Of a stretch of DNA of 64,000 bases, positions 26,668-35,615 are shown piece by piece. A program made the translations under genes and the position numbers. Within the stretch, counting starts at the first letter, position 1, and every line of letters begins with the position of its first letter. The notes below the pieces were generated by a model. That model was not told where the DNA came from, did no database searches, and saw only the letters and a program-made list of their open reading frames with translations. The DNA comes from an uncultured Clostridia bacterium (GTDB taxonomy: Bacteria; Bacillota; Clostridia; Oscillospirales; Acutalibacteraceae). Location: assembly GCA_947628665.1 (NCBI GenBank), contig CANRAU010000002.1:62001-126000 (forward strand), in the 5' to 3' direction.

Positions 26668-28404
26668 ATGGCACTGGACGGTATCACCCTGCATTTTATT
26701 AAAAAAGAATTGGAAACGGCCATACTCGGCGCGCGGGTGGAAAAAGTCCACCAGCCGGGGAAAGCGGAGATTGTTTTGCTGCTGCGCACGCGCAGCGGCG
26801 TTTTTCGCCTGATGCTTTCGGCGGAGTCCGCATCCACGCGTATTCACCTTACCAATCTGCAAACCGAAAACCCACAAAATCCGCCCATGCTTTGTATGTT
26901 GTATCGCAAGCACCTGACCGGCGCGGTTTTGCGCGGAATTCGTCAGGCGGGCTTAGACAGAATCCTGTTTTTGGATTTTGACGCGGCCAGTGAGATCGGC
27001 GACCCCGTGCAGTTGACTTTATGTATGGAGATTACCGGACAGCACAGCAATATAATTCTCTTGCGTGACGGGAAAATTTTAGACGCGGTCAAGCGTGTGG
27101 ATGAAACCAAATCCTCGTATCGAGAGGTACTGCCGGGCGGTACGTACGTCCTGCCGCCGCGCCAAAACAAAGTCGATTTGACAAGCGAAAATGCCGCAGA
27201 AGAAGCCGCCGAACGGATTTCGCAACAGCCCGAACAACTGCTTTCCACGGCGTTTATGAAAACGATCGAGGGCATATCGCCCATCGTCAGCCGCGAACTG
27301 AGCTTTCGCGCAGCAGGGGACACGGCATGTACGGTCGGGCAGGTGGGGAAACCCGCGATCCTGCGCGTCCTGCAAATGCTGCGGGACACCGTCCTTACAG
27401 AACCGCGTGCACATTGCGTCGTGTGTGACGCGGAAGAAAAGCCTTTCGATTTTTCTTTTTTGGATATTGCGCAATACGGCGCGTTCTGCAAAAAAATTGA
27501 GTACCCGTCCTTCTGTGCGCTTTTGGACGCATTTTACGAAGAGCGCGACCGTGCGCTTCGCGCTAGACGCAAGGCGGGCGATCTATATAAGACCGTGCAT
27601 ACGTTAAGCGAGCGCACCGCGCGCAAGCTCAACAACCAGCGCGCACAGCTTCAGGAATGCGCCGACAAAGAGCATTTGCGTGTGTGCGCGGAGCTTATCA
27701 ACGCGAATTTGTACAATTTGGAAAAAGGCGCGTCCTTTTATGAAATTCCGAATTATTATGCGGATTACGCGCCGGAGCGCATTTCGGTGAATCCCGCGCT
27801 GACCCCCGTGCAGAACGCGCAGAAATACTATAAAGCCTATAAGAAAGCCGTCACGGCGGAAAAAATGCTGCTGCGGTTTTTAGAAGAGGGGGAGCAGGAG
27901 CTTGTTTATTTCGATACGGTGCTGGATGCTCTCTCCCGTGCCGAAACGGAAAGCGAGCTTGCGCTGATTCGGCAGGAGCTGATCGACGGCGGCTATTTGA
28001 AACGCAAAAAAGGCGGCAAACTGCGGCTGCCAAAGCCTGCGCCGCCCTACCGCTTTGAAACGTCGGAGGGCTTTACGGTGCTGGTCGGGCGCAACAATGT
28101 GCAGAATGATAAGCTGACGCTGAAAATCGCCAAAAATTACGATATGTGGCTGCACACGCAGAATTTTGCGGGTTCGCACACGATTTTGGTATCGGATAAC
28201 CGCGAGATCACGGATCGCGCCATTGAAGAGGCCGCCGCCATCGCCGCCTATTTCAGCAGTGCAAAAGACGCCAAAAAAGTGCCGGTGGATTACACGCTTG
28301 TGAAAAATATCAAAAAGCCCGTGGGCGCGAAGCCCGGCAAGGTCATTTATCATGTGTATAACACGCTGTACGTCACACCGAAAAACCCACAGACCGAAAA
28401 ATAG
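26668..28404 (+). CDS. rqcH: Ribosome quality control factor RqcH (NFACT protein)
   Basis: 578 residues. Binds stalled 50S-nascent chain complexes and recruits Ala-tRNA to add C-terminal alanine tails that mark the chain for degradation. NFACT-N at about 1-200, helix-hairpin-helix and coiled-coil in the middle, NFACT-R at about 445-560 (FTVLVGRNNVQNDKLTLKIA, DMWLHTQNFAGSH). The Asp97-Arg98 pair needed for tailing in Bacillus is present at the same numbers (GLDRI). Its stop codon lies within the 5' arm of the terminator. Some family members were first described as fibronectin-binding proteins; that label is secondary. Confidence 0.94.
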   Translation: MALDGITLHFIKKELETAILGARVEKVHQPGKAEIVLLLRTRSGVFRLMLSAESASTRIHLTNLQTENPQNPPMLCMLYRKHLTGAVLRGIRQAGLDRILFLDFDAASEIGDPVQLTLCMEITGQHSNIILLRDGKILDAVKRVDETKSSYREVLPGGTYVLPPRQNKVDLTSENAAEEAAERISQQPEQLLSTAFMKTIEGISPIVSRELSFRAAGDTACTVGQVGKPAILRVLQMLRDTVLTEPRAHCVVCDAEEKPFDFSFLDIAQYGAFCKKIEYPSFCALLDAFYEERDRALRARRKAGDLYKTVHTLSERTARKLNNQRAQLQECADKEHLRVCAELINANLYNLEKGASFYEIPNYYADYAPERISVNPALTPVQNAQKYYKAYKKAVTAEKMLLRFLEEGEQELVYFDTVLDALSRAETESELALIRQELIDGGYLKRKKGGKLRLPKPAPPYRFETSEGFTVLVGRNNVQNDKLTLKIAKNYDMWLHTQNFAGSHTILVSDNREITDRAIEEAAAIAAYFSSAKDAKKVPVDYTLVKNIKKPVGAKPGKVIYHVYNTLYVTPKNPQTEK

Positions 28405-28436
28405 AGCGTCCCCGAAAGGGGAACGCTCTATTTTTT
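28401..28436. terminator. Terminator of rqcH, probably bidirectional
   Basis: tagagcgtcccc (28402) pairs with ggggaacgctcta (ends 28430) around gaaa, flanked by A-run on the left and T-run on the right, so it can serve both rqcH and the convergent DUF378 gene. Confidence 0.85.
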
Positions 28437-28496
28437 AAAAATTGATTCGAATCGTTTTTAGACTTGTCCTTGTAAGGACTGCAGCCGCATATGGAA

Positions 28497-28712
28497 TCAC
28501 TCGTCGTTCGCAGTTGACAGGACTTCACTTTCGCGGAACAACAGAGAAATACACCAAACGGCCGCAATCGCGACAAGCGTATAGATGATTCTGCTGATCA
28601 CAGCACCTTGCCCGCCGAAAATCCAACCGACGATATCAAATTTGAAAAGGCCGATTGAACCCCAGTTGAGGCCGCCGATAATGACGAGAATTAAAGCGAT
28701 TCTATCCAGCAT
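28497..28712 (-). CDS. DUF378 small membrane protein
   Basis: 71 residues with the diagnostic DUF378 core LDRIALILVIIGGLNWGSIGLF (about residues 2-22, first membrane helix) and a second helix at about 40-60 (RIIYTLVAIAAVWCI). Family members have two membrane segments and unknown function; they are common in Firmicutes, often as single genes. ATG 28712 has aaggag upstream; the frame runs another 32 codons without a start signal. A sigma-E-like promoter is present upstream. Confidence 0.9.
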   Translation of the reverse strand: MLDRIALILVIIGGLNWGSIGLFKFDIVGWIFGGQGAVISRIIYTLVAIAAVWCISLLFRESEVLSTANDE

Positions 28713-28743
28713 AGTTTTCAACTCCTTATCACAATGCTTGATG

Positions 28744-28773
28744 ATAGTATGAGCGAAAACCATGCTTTTATAC
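28744..28773 (-). promoter_or_regulatory. Possible sigma-E type promoter of the DUF378 gene
   Basis: Reverse strand: GTATAAA (28773-28767), 15 bases, CATACTAT (28751-28744). The -10 has seven of eight bases of the sigma-E consensus CATACAMT. It would start RNA about 25 bases before the ATG. Confidence 0.4.
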
Positions 28774-28820
28774 ACTGCTTTGCCTACAGAATTTGCCGCT
28801 GTTTCCAAAAAACGGAAATT

Positions 28821-30011
28821 TTATTGAATGCCTGCCGCCTTTTTGAGAAGCTCTGCACGATCCGTTTTTTCCCAGCGGACGTCCAAATCGGTTCTGCCCA
28901 TATGGCCGTAGGCGGAAAGGGGACGGTATATCGGCTTGCGCAGGTCGAGATAATCGATGATCGCCGCGGGACGCAGATCGAACACTTCTCCGACGATCTC
29001 GCCCAAAACATCGTCGGCAAGCACGCCCGTGCCGAACGTATCGACCATGACCGATACCGGGTTCGCCACGCCGATGGCATAAGCCAACTGGATCTCGCAT
29101 TTCTCGGCAAGACCTGCGGCCACAATGTTTTTGGCGACATATCTCGCCGCATAAGCGGCCGAACGATCTACTTTGGTCGGGTCTTTCCCTGAGAAGCAAC
29201 CGCCGCCGTGACGGCCGATGCCGCCGTATGTATCTACAATGATCTTTCTGCCCGTAAGGCCGCTGTCACCCGCAGGGCCGCCTGTAACAAAGCGCCCTGT
29301 CGGGTTGATATAAATGATGGTATCGTCGTCAAAAAGTGTTTCGGGGACAACGGGCTTAATGACAAACTTCAAAATATCCGTGCGAATGCGCTCCAGGGGA
29401 ACATCCGCGCTGTGCTGCGCTGATATAACGATCGTATCGATTCGCACAGGACGGTTATCTTCATCATATTCCACGGTGACCTGCGTTTTGCCGTCGGGAC
29501 GAAGATACGGGAGCGTTCCGTTTTTCCGAACGGCGGTCAGTTGCCGAGCGAGCTTGTGCGCGAGGGATATGGGCAGAGGCATCAATTCCTCGGTTTCGTT
29601 GCAGGCATAGCCGAACATCATGCCTTGATCGCCCGCGCCGTGCAGATTATAGTTGTCCTTTTGTCCCGCTTTGAGCTCGTAAGAAGCGTCGACGCCCATG
29701 GCAATGTCGGGGGATTGCCTGTCGATCGCGACGGTGACTTGGCAGGTATGGCCGTTAAAGCCGGTTTCGTCGCTATCATAGCCGATCTCGCAAACCACGT
29801 CACGCGCGATTTGTTCAATATCCACTTTTGCATCGGTGGAAATTTCGCCCATGACCATAATGCGGTCGGTGATGCAGGTGGTCTCGCAGGCCACACGGGC
29901 GTTCGGATCTTGCGCGAGAATGGCGTCCAGCACGGCGTCGGAAATGCCGTCGCAGACTTTATCGGGATGCCCCTCTGTAACAGACTCGGATGTAAAAAGA
30001 TGTCTTGCCAT
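28821..30011 (-). CDS. metK: S-adenosylmethionine synthetase
   Basis: 396 residues. Makes SAM from methionine and ATP. Motifs: [14 protein letters not shown] at the N-terminus (ATP/Met site), [12 protein letters not shown] (about residues 115-126, signature 1) and GGHxxxxxKDxxK signature 2, here [19 protein letters not shown] (about 261-279). All are intact. Transcribed alone in reverse, behind a SAM-I riboswitch and terminator, so it is shut down when SAM is plentiful. Supplies SAM to rlmN, rsmB and trmK in the same window. Confidence 0.97.
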   Translation of the reverse strand: MARHLFTSESVTEGHPDKVCDGISDAVLDAILAQDPNARVACETTCITDRIMVMGEISTDAKVDIEQIARDVVCEIGYDSDETGFNGHTCQVTVAIDRQSPDIAMGVDASYELKAGQKDNYNLHGAGDQGMMFGYACNETEELMPLPISLAHKLARQLTAVRKNGTLPYLRPDGKTQVTVEYDEDNRPVRIDTIVISAQHSADVPLERIRTDILKFVIKPVVPETLFDDDTIIYINPTGRFVTGGPAGDSGLTGRKIIVDTYGGIGRHGGGCFSGKDPTKVDRSAAYAARYVAKNIVAAGLAEKCEIQLAYAIGVANPVSVMVDTFGTGVLADDVLGEIVGEVFDLRPAAIIDYLDLRKPIYRPLSAYGHMGRTDLDVRWEKTDRAELLKKAAGIQ

Positions 30012-30052
30012 ATTTTTTTAGCTCCTTATTGCAATGGATATACGCTTTCCAT

Positions 30053-30088
30053 AAAAAAAGCACCGGACGCCGGACGCGAAGGTGCTTT
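30053..30088 (-). terminator. Riboswitch-controlled terminator before metK
   Basis: Reverse strand: aaagcacc and ggtgctttttt arms around a GC-rich loop, directly downstream of the SAM-I aptamer and about 40 bases before metK. Expression platform of the riboswitch. Confidence 0.85.
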
Positions 30089-30092
30089 ATTT

Positions 30093-30192
30093 CACCTTAT
30101 CTTTCAGCGGTTACGCTGTGGGAATTGGCACCTTGCAGATCTTGCAGGTTGCCGGACTTCACAGGGCCTGTCCCTCCGTCACTCTTTATAAG
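30093..30192 (-). promoter_or_regulatory. SAM-I (S-box) riboswitch
   Basis: Read on the reverse strand the leader has the S-box hallmarks in order: cttataaagag, cggagggacaggccc, tga, gtccggcaacc, aaggtgccaattccc and gaaagataag (closing P1). The aptamer is complete and precedes a terminator and metK, so SAM binding should stop transcription. Confidence 0.95.
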
Positions 30193-30215
30193 GAAAGTAT
30201 GCAGTTTTCATGCTG

Positions 30216-30244
30216 ATTATATACCGCCGCCGTACTTTTGTCAA
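30216..30244 (-). promoter_or_regulatory. Consensus sigma-A promoter of metK
   Basis: Reverse strand: TTGACA (30244-30239), 17 bases, TATAAT (30221-30216), about 25 bases before the S-box aptamer. Exact consensus. Confidence 0.9.
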
Positions 30245-30249
30245 CCATG

Positions 30250-30852
30250 TTATGCGCGGTATTTGCCTTTCAAAATGGGGGAAAGCGGTTTATAAACGAT
30301 CAGCGTAACGATGGTGCAGAGCGCACCCTTGGCAAAGGTGAAGGGTACGTTGAAAATCAACAGCGCCTGCCAAAGCGTGGTCACACGCGGCAAAATCGCC
30401 TGATACGCGGCTAAGATCTCATCCATGGGCAACAGCAATTCTGCGTATACGGGATAAACGATGTAATAATTGATGGGCAAACTGAAAAGCGCCATGGTAA
30501 CCGTTCCGACTACCGCGCCGAGCAAAGCGCCGCCACGCGATTTCATAAGTTTGTAGATAAGCCCGGCGGGGATCACCAGCGCGCATCCGAACAGGAAATT
30601 TGCAAGCTCCCCGACGCCGCCCGAGTAAGTTCCCAATAGCTTGATGAGATTTTTGATCAGGCAAACGCCTACGCCGCTTAACGGCCCAAACGCATAAGAG
30701 GCGATCAGCGCGGGAAAGTCAGACAGATCCATTTTAATAAAAGAGGGAACGATCGGAATGCTGAACTCCAAATACATCAGCACGGTGGCGACCGCGCCGA
30801 GAATGGCCGTTACGGTCAGCTTACGGATCTTGTTTGCGGAATTGTTTTTCAT
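30250..30852 (-). CDS. ribU: Riboflavin ECF transporter S-component
   Basis: 200 residues with five to six membrane helices, of the RibU family. Binds riboflavin and works with the shared EcfA-A'-T energising module, not in this window. Typical features are LTVTAILGAVATVLMYLEF near the start, FIKMDLSDFPALIASYAFGP (about residues 41-60) and the Asn in NLIKLL. The assignment is strengthened by the FMN riboswitch directly upstream. ATG 30852 begins MKNNSANKIRKLT; frame upstream is open through the riboswitch and is not coding. The gene stops just before the metK promoter. Confidence 0.93.
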   Translation of the reverse strand: MKNNSANKIRKLTVTAILGAVATVLMYLEFSIPIVPSFIKMDLSDFPALIASYAFGPLSGVGVCLIKNLIKLLGTYSGGVGELANFLFGCALVIPAGLIYKLMKSRGGALLGAVVGTVTMALFSLPINYYIVYPVYAELLLPMDEILAAYQAILPRVTTLWQALLIFNVPFTFAKGALCTIVTLIVYKPLSPILKGKYRA

Positions 30853-30923
30853 TAGAATCAAGCCTTTCAAAGCAGATTGCAAATGCGGCTGTCTAAAGCT
30901 GATGGGACATATGGCCTTTCTTA

Positions 30924-30956
30924 ACAAAAAACCTCGCAAGAAAAAATCTTGCGAGG
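30924..30956 (-). terminator. Riboswitch-controlled terminator before ribU
   Basis: Reverse strand: cctcgcaaga (from 30956) pairs perfectly with tcttgcgagg, followed by a T-run. Lies between the FMN aptamer and ribU. Confidence 0.9.
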
Positions 30957-30974
30957 CGCAGGTGTAAATTTTCA

Positions 30975-31083
30975 TACATCTTCTTTCATCCGGACTGTAC
31001 CGTCGGTTCGGGAATCGCACCCGATCAGCAAAACGCTTGTGGACTATCACCACCGGTGGGGACTTGCACCCCGCCTTGAAGAC
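30975..31083 (-). promoter_or_regulatory. FMN riboswitch (RFN element)
   Basis: Reverse strand shows the RFN blocks in order: tcttcaaggcggggtgcaag, tccccaccggtggtgatagt, ccacaagcg, gaaccgacggtacagtccgg and atgaaagaaga. The aptamer is complete. FMN should promote termination before ribU. Confidence 0.95.
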
Positions 31084-31103
31084 AGCTATTCATTTGTATC
31101 CTC

Positions 31104-31132
31104 ATTATATGCCGATCTATACGGTATGTCAA
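31104..31132 (-). promoter_or_regulatory. Consensus sigma-A promoter of ribU
   Basis: Reverse strand: TTGACA (31132-31127), 17 bases, TATAAT (31109-31104). The TGA stop of the upstream permease gene is inside the -35 box. Confidence 0.9.
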
Positions 31133-32346
31133 CCGTCTTTTTGCTTTTTTTGCAGATTCGGTAAAATGAGCAGACCGATCACGATCAAGATGGGGAACAG
31201 CGTGCCGAAGCCGAGACTATGCTTCAGTGCGGCGCCGTCCGAAAGCGAGGGCTGCGCCGTTTGTGCGGCGGAAGTGACAAGGCCGATCATACACGGCCCC
31301 ACGGTGCAGCCGACGTCGCCCAAAATTGCAAGCACGCCGAACATCGCCGCGCCGCCGTTCGGGTAAAGGCGCGCGGTCAAGCTGAGCGTACCCGGCCAGA
31401 AAAGCGATATCGAGAAACCTGTCAACGCGCAGGCAAACAGCGTAAGCAACGGATTCTTGGAGAGCGAGGCGGTCAAATAGCAGGCGAAGCAGAGCGCCGC
31501 ACAGAAATACAGGGCTTTTTTCAAAGGCAGTTTTTCTCCGAAAATGCCGTACAGCAACCGACCCGCGCCCATAAATACGGCGAACAAACACGGTCCTAAC
31601 AAATCACCCACATACTTTTCCACGCCCAATCCCGTTTCGGCAAAATAAGACGACCATTGCGACATGGCAAGCTCCGACGCGCCTGCGCAGAGCATCAACA
31701 GCATGGCGATCAAAAAGCCCTTAGAGGACAGCAGCTTTTTTAAGGGGATTTTTTCCTCCTCGCGTAAGGTGGTCGGAAAGGGGAGCGTGGAGAAATTCAG
31801 CGTGTTGAAGAGCGGCACAAGCGCCCAAATCAGCGGCAGAATGAACCAATTTGATTCGCCGGCGACGCGCAAAAACAGCGTGGAAAGCGCGACGACGGCG
31901 GTTTGTCCCCAGCAATAAAAGGAGTGGAGCAAACTCATGCCGGCCTCTTTTCGGTCGCTCGGAATCGCATCGACCAAAGGGCTGATGGTGACCTCGATCA
32001 TCCCGCTGCCAAGCGCGGAAACCACGGTCGAGAGCGCCAAAGCGAAGAAAGGCGGGCATCCGCTTTGCGGCAGTACCCCTAAAAGCACAAGCCCCAGGCA
32101 TGCGCAGATATGGGAAGCGAGAAGAATTTTTTTATACCCGATTCGATCTACGATTTTCACGGACAGCGCATCCACGGCGGTCTGGGACAAAAAATTGATC
32201 AAAATCAGGCTGTTGACGGCCTGTAACGAAACGCCGAGACGCGCGCGGTAAACAATGAATAGAATGGGGGAAAGATTGTTGATGATCGCCTGCACAAAAT
32301 ACCCGATATAGCAAGCGACGACAGTGCCTTTATAGGTGCGATGCAT
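31129..32346 (-). CDS. Major facilitator superfamily transporter
   Basis: 405 residues with about 12 membrane helices in two halves. The pattern ALSTVVSALGSGMIEVTISPLVDAIPSDRKEAGMSLLHSFYCWGQ resembles the FucP/GlcP-type sugar MFS group (for example the conserved N-terminal half loop with LLHxFxxxG). Substrate not clear; manA lies just upstream in the same direction, which hints at hexose uptake. Ribosome site aaggag precedes ATG 32346. The stop codon is inside the -35 box of the ribU promoter, so the two transcription units abut exactly. Confidence 0.85.
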   Translation of the reverse strand: MHRTYKGTVVACYIGYFVQAIINNLSPILFIVYRARLGVSLQAVNSLILINFLSQTAVDALSVKIVDRIGYKKILLASHICACLGLVLLGVLPQSGCPPFFALALSTVVSALGSGMIEVTISPLVDAIPSDRKEAGMSLLHSFYCWGQTAVVALSTLFLRVAGESNWFILPLIWALVPLFNTLNFSTLPFPTTLREEEKIPLKKLLSSKGFLIAMLLMLCAGASELAMSQWSSYFAETGLGVEKYVGDLLGPCLFAVFMGAGRLLYGIFGEKLPLKKALYFCAALCFACYLTASLSKNPLLTLFACALTGFSISLFWPGTLSLTARLYPNGGAAMFGVLAILGDVGCTVGPCMIGLVTSAAQTAQPSLSDGAALKHSLGFGTLFPILIVIGLLILPNLQKKQKDG

Positions 32347-32374
32347 GCGGCTTTCTCCTTATCCGTCAAGTCAA

Positions 32375-32403
32375 ATTATACGCGCGTTTCAATCAGTTCC
32401 AAA
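32375..32403 (-). promoter_or_regulatory. Possible promoter of the MFS gene
   Basis: Reverse strand: TTTGGA (32403-32398), 17 bases, TATAAT (32380-32375). The -10 overlaps the manA stop codon. Good -10, weak -35. Confidence 0.45.
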
Positions 32404-33335
32404 GCGCCCTCTACGGAAAATGCGCCGCTGTTTGCGGACAGGAAAAAGCTGTCGCCCTTTTTGGCGGGCAAGCATTCGTCACCGCAGGTGATCGTACCGC
32501 TGCCGTCCGTTACCAAAATCGAAACGAATGAATCTGCATCCGCCACGCCCACATAGACGCTTTCGACCGCAATCGACGTCACAGAAAACAAATCGCAGGC
32601 AGTCAGCTTTTGCGTGCTCCAGCCGTCCTTTTGAACGCGTTCACCCTCGGGGCGCTTCGGTCTTGTGGGCGGTGTGCAATTCGTCACGTCAATGGCCTTT
32701 TCGGTGTGCAGAGGACGCGGCTTGCCATCCGCGCCGAGCCGCCCGTAATCGTATACACGGTAGGTCGTGTTGGAATTTTGCTGGATCTCCGCAAGCAGTA
32801 TCCCGCCGCCGATGGCGTGCAGCGTGCCGGCCTCTATGAAAAAGAAATCCCCTTTATGTACCTTGACGCGGTTGACGACCTCTAAAAAAGTGTTATCCCG
32901 GATGCGCGCGCGAAATTCCTCTTTGGAGATCGGTTTTTTAAAGCCGTAAATCAGCTCCGCACCCTCATCGCAGTCCAGTATATACCAGCATTCCGTCTTG
33001 CCGTATTCCCCCTCGACGCGCATAGCGTAGTCGTCGTTCGGATGCACCTGTACGGACAGGTTTTGTTTTGCGTCGATCAGCTTGATCAAAATGGGGAAAA
33101 AGTCAAATGACGCGCCGCGAACGCCGAGTATGGATTTTCCCGCGCTCTCTATGACCTCGGAGAGCGTTTTGCCCTGAAACGCACCGTTCAAAACGATATT
33201 TTCTCCGTCCTTGTGGCAGGAGAGCATCCAACCCTCCGCCACGACGTCGAGCAGCGTATCAAATCCGAAATCCGTTTTTAAGCGTTGGCCGCCCCAAAGA
33301 TAATCCTTAAAAGCGGGTTGTAATTGCAACAGCAT
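32376..33335 (-). CDS. manA: Mannose-6-phosphate isomerase, class I
   Basis: 319 residues, the short Firmicutes form. Interconverts mannose-6-P and fructose-6-P with zinc. Metal-binding region: LSVQVHPNDDYA with the Gln-x-His (about residues 94-98), then GKTECWYILD with its Glu, and IEAGTLHAIGGGILLAEIQQNSNTTYR-type block split here as EAGTLHAIGGG and EIQQNSNTTYRVYDYGR. Start ATG 33335 gives the family N-terminus (MLLQLQPAFKDYLWGG); no good ribosome site is visible, and the 103 open codons upstream do not look coding. Lies upstream of the MFS permease. Confidence 0.9.
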   Translation of the reverse strand: MLLQLQPAFKDYLWGGQRLKTDFGFDTLLDVVAEGWMLSCHKDGENIVLNGAFQGKTLSEVIESAGKSILGVRGASFDFFPILIKLIDAKQNLSVQVHPNDDYAMRVEGEYGKTECWYILDCDEGAELIYGFKKPISKEEFRARIRDNTFLEVVNRVKVHKGDFFFIEAGTLHAIGGGILLAEIQQNSNTTYRVYDYGRLGADGKPRPLHTEKAIDVTNCTPPTRPKRPEGERVQKDGWSTQKLTACDLFSVTSIAVESVYVGVADADSFVSILVTDGSGTITCGDECLPAKKGDSFFLSANSGAFSVEGALELIETRV

Positions 33336-33426
33336 ATTTTGTACCGAGGAGCGGGACGAAAAGCGACTGCACAGCCGTTTTGCCCGTTTCCATTCCTTTC
33401 CGCAAAATGTTAGATCAACGGTTTGT

Positions 33427-33455
33427 ATTTTAACAGAAATTTCCCATAAAATCAA
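33427..33455 (-). promoter_or_regulatory. Promoter of manA
   Basis: Reverse strand: TTGATT (33455-33450), 17 bases, TAAAAT (33432-33427), leaving a leader of about 85 bases. Confidence 0.65.
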
Positions 33456-33509
33456 CTGCCGCGTGAAAGGTACAGTTTGTCCGCGTTTTGCAGGAATGAA
33501 AATCCGATA

Positions 33510-33538
33510 TTGCAAAACACGGTAAAATGTACTACAAT
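33510..33538 (+). promoter_or_regulatory. Promoter of the aspartate aminotransferase gene
   Basis: TTGCAA (33510-33515), 17 bases, TACAAT (33533-33538), about 30 bases before the ATG. Confidence 0.75.
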
Positions 33539-33567
33539 AACAGCATGAATGCATACGGAGGCAAAAC

Positions 33568-34842
33568 ATGGTATACGCACAAATGTCGAAAGATGAATTA
33601 ACCGCATGTAAAAAGCGTTTGGACGCCGATTTCGATGCGTTCAAAAAGCTGCATTTGCAGCTGGATATGTCCCGCGGAAAGCCGGGCGGCGATCAGTTGG
33701 ATCTGTCCATGGATATGCTCAAAGAAGTGATCGGCGTTTGCGACTGCAAGGCCGAAAACGGGTTGGATTGCCGCAATTACGGCGTGTTGGACGGTTTGCC
33801 GGAATGCAAGGCGCTGTTTGCCGAGCTTTTGGAGGTAAGTCCCCAAAATGTCATCATCGGCGGCAGCTCCAGCCTCAATTTGATGTTTGACTACATTTCC
33901 CAGTGCATGACGCACGGCGCGGGCAGCGCGCCTTGGAGTGAGCAGGGGAAAATCCGCTTTATTTGCAATGTGCCGGGCTATGACCGTCATTTTTCCATTT
34001 GCGAGTACTTTGGCATCGAAATGGTCAATGTGGAAATGACCGAAAACGGCCCCGATGTGGAAAAAATTCGGGAACTGGTCAAGGATGAACACGTCAAAGG
34101 GATGTTCTGTGTACCAAAGTATTCCAATCCCGACGGCATTACATATTCCGACGAGACCGTGCGCGCACTGGCGGCTTTGCAGCCCGCCGCGAAGGATTTC
34201 CGCGTGATTTGGGACAATGCCTACGTCGTACACGATTTAAGCAGCAGACCCGACCGCCTTCTCAATATTTTTGAAGCGTGCAAGGCATTCGGCACAGAGG
34301 ATCATTTTGTCGAATTCACCTCGACTTCCAAAATCAGCTTCCCCGGCGCGGGCGTTTCGGCCATTGCCGCGTCAGACGCGAATATCCGTGCGATCAAAGC
34401 GCGCCTTTCTATGCAGACCATCAGTTACGATAAGCTCAACCAGCTGCGGCACGTCAAGTATTTTCGCAATGCCGAGGGCGTGCGCGCGCATATGCAAAAG
34501 CACGCGGCCATTATCGCGCCGAAATTCCGTGTCGTTCTGGATACGCTGGAGCGGGAACTGCACGAAGGGGAACTTGCAACCTGGACCAAACCGAACGGCG
34601 GCTATTTTATCAGTCTGAACACTTCGGCGTGCAGCGCGGCGCGTGTGGGTGAACTTTGTAAAGCGCTTGGCGTCGTGCTGACGTCCGTCGGCGCGACCTA
34701 CCCTTACGGCGTTGACCCGCAGGACAGAAACATCCGCATTGCACCGACCTATCCGAGCGTTGCCGATCTGCAAAAAGCCTCGGAGGTTCTGTGTCTTTGC
34801 GTGAAGCTCGCCACAGTTGAGCGCCTCTTGGCGAAAAACTGA
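33568..34842 (+). CDS. Aspartate aminotransferase, AspT (class Ic) type
   Basis: 424 residues, a fold-type I PLP enzyme of the Asp_aminotransf group described from Corynebacterium, related in fold to the C-terminal part of MocR regulators but without the DNA-binding domain. Family start: LDADFDAFKKLHLQLDMSRGKP. Active-site region: WDNAYVVHDL for the pyridine-ring contact and STSKISFPGAG for the PLP lysine. The C-terminus has IRIAPTYPS, the substrate-carboxylate arginine block. Ribosome site ggagg is upstream of ATG 33568. Likely makes aspartate from oxaloacetate and glutamate, which would feed asnB at 51.9 kb. Confidence 0.88.
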   Translation: MVYAQMSKDELTACKKRLDADFDAFKKLHLQLDMSRGKPGGDQLDLSMDMLKEVIGVCDCKAENGLDCRNYGVLDGLPECKALFAELLEVSPQNVIIGGSSSLNLMFDYISQCMTHGAGSAPWSEQGKIRFICNVPGYDRHFSICEYFGIEMVNVEMTENGPDVEKIRELVKDEHVKGMFCVPKYSNPDGITYSDETVRALAALQPAAKDFRVIWDNAYVVHDLSSRPDRLLNIFEACKAFGTEDHFVEFTSTSKISFPGAGVSAIAASDANIRAIKARLSMQTISYDKLNQLRHVKYFRNAEGVRAHMQKHAAIIAPKFRVVLDTLERELHEGELATWTKPNGGYFISLNTSACSAARVGELCKALGVVLTSVGATYPYGVDPQDRNIRIAPTYPSVADLQKASEVLCLCVKLATVERLLAKN

Positions 34843-34880
34843 AAACAAGCGGCTTGTAAAGGTAAAAAGGGGGTCTCGGT

Positions 34881-35615
34881 ATGCATACGAAACGCAGGCC
34901 GCCGCAAAACGCGGCGCAAGATTCCGCACGGCCTTTTGTGACGGCTGTGATCGTCGCCGCAGGCAATTCCACGCGCATGGGCGGCGTAAATAAGCAGTTT
35001 TTGATGCTTGACGGCGTACCCGTTCTCGTTCGCACGCTGACTGCGTTTGCGGAGAGTCCCTTGGTCGACGAGATCGTGATCGCCGCACGCGAAACGGACA
35101 TTCCGAATATGCTTTCCATGGTGAAGGACTATGAGATCCCCAAGGTCAGTGAGATCGTGCGCGGCGGTGAAACGCGGCAGGAAAGCGTGTTTGCCGCCAT
35201 TCGCCGCAGTTCGCCGAACACGGCGTTTTTTGCCATACACGACGGCGCGCGACCGCTCGTGTCCCGGGAAATCATTGCCGATACGGTGCAGTGTGCGTTT
35301 CGCACCGGCGCGGCTTCAACGGGTGTTCGCGTAAAGGATACCGTGAAAGTGGTCGGTGCGGACGGTCAAATTCTGCAAACGCCCGATCGCGATACGCTTT
35401 GGGCGGTGCATACGCCGCAGGTGTTTGCGCGTGAAGTGTATTTGCGTGCGGCAAAAACCGTACCCAACAGCGCGATGTTCACCGACGACTGCCGTTTAAT
35501 GGAGGCGGCGGGAATCCCCGTATATATTGTTGCGGGCAGTTACGAGAATATCAAAATCACAACGCCCGAGGACATTGCCTTGGCGCACGGGATTTTGGAG
35601 GGGAGAGATGCGTAA
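34881..35615 (+). CDS. ispD: 2-C-methyl-D-erythritol 4-phosphate cytidylyltransferase
   Basis: 244 residues. Third step of the MEP isoprenoid pathway: transfers CMP to methylerythritol phosphate. CTP-binding loop [14 protein letters not shown] (about residues 22-35), Lys in [13 protein letters not shown] (about 113-121), DTVK and TTPEDIALA at the end. It has an N-terminal tail of about 17 basic residues not needed for the fold. A strong ribosome site (aaggggg) is upstream. Stop overlaps the ATG of ispF by one base, so the two consecutive pathway genes are coupled although the enzyme between them (IspE) is elsewhere. Confidence 0.95.
   Translation: MHTKRRPPQNAAQDSARPFVTAVIVAAGNSTRMGGVNKQFLMLDGVPVLVRTLTAFAESPLVDEIVIAARETDIPNMLSMVKDYEIPKVSEIVRGGETRQESVFAAIRRSSPNTAFFAIHDGARPLVSREIIADTVQCAFRTGAASTGVRVKDTVKVVGADGQILQTPDRDTLWAVHTPQVFAREVYLRAAKTVPNSAMFTDDCRLMEAAGIPVYIVAGSYENIKITTPEDIALAHGILEGRDA

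Noticed and set aside
33336..33644. 103-codon N-terminal extension of manA
   Set aside because: Cys-rich, non-family sequence overlapping the start of the divergent aminotransferase gene and both promoters.
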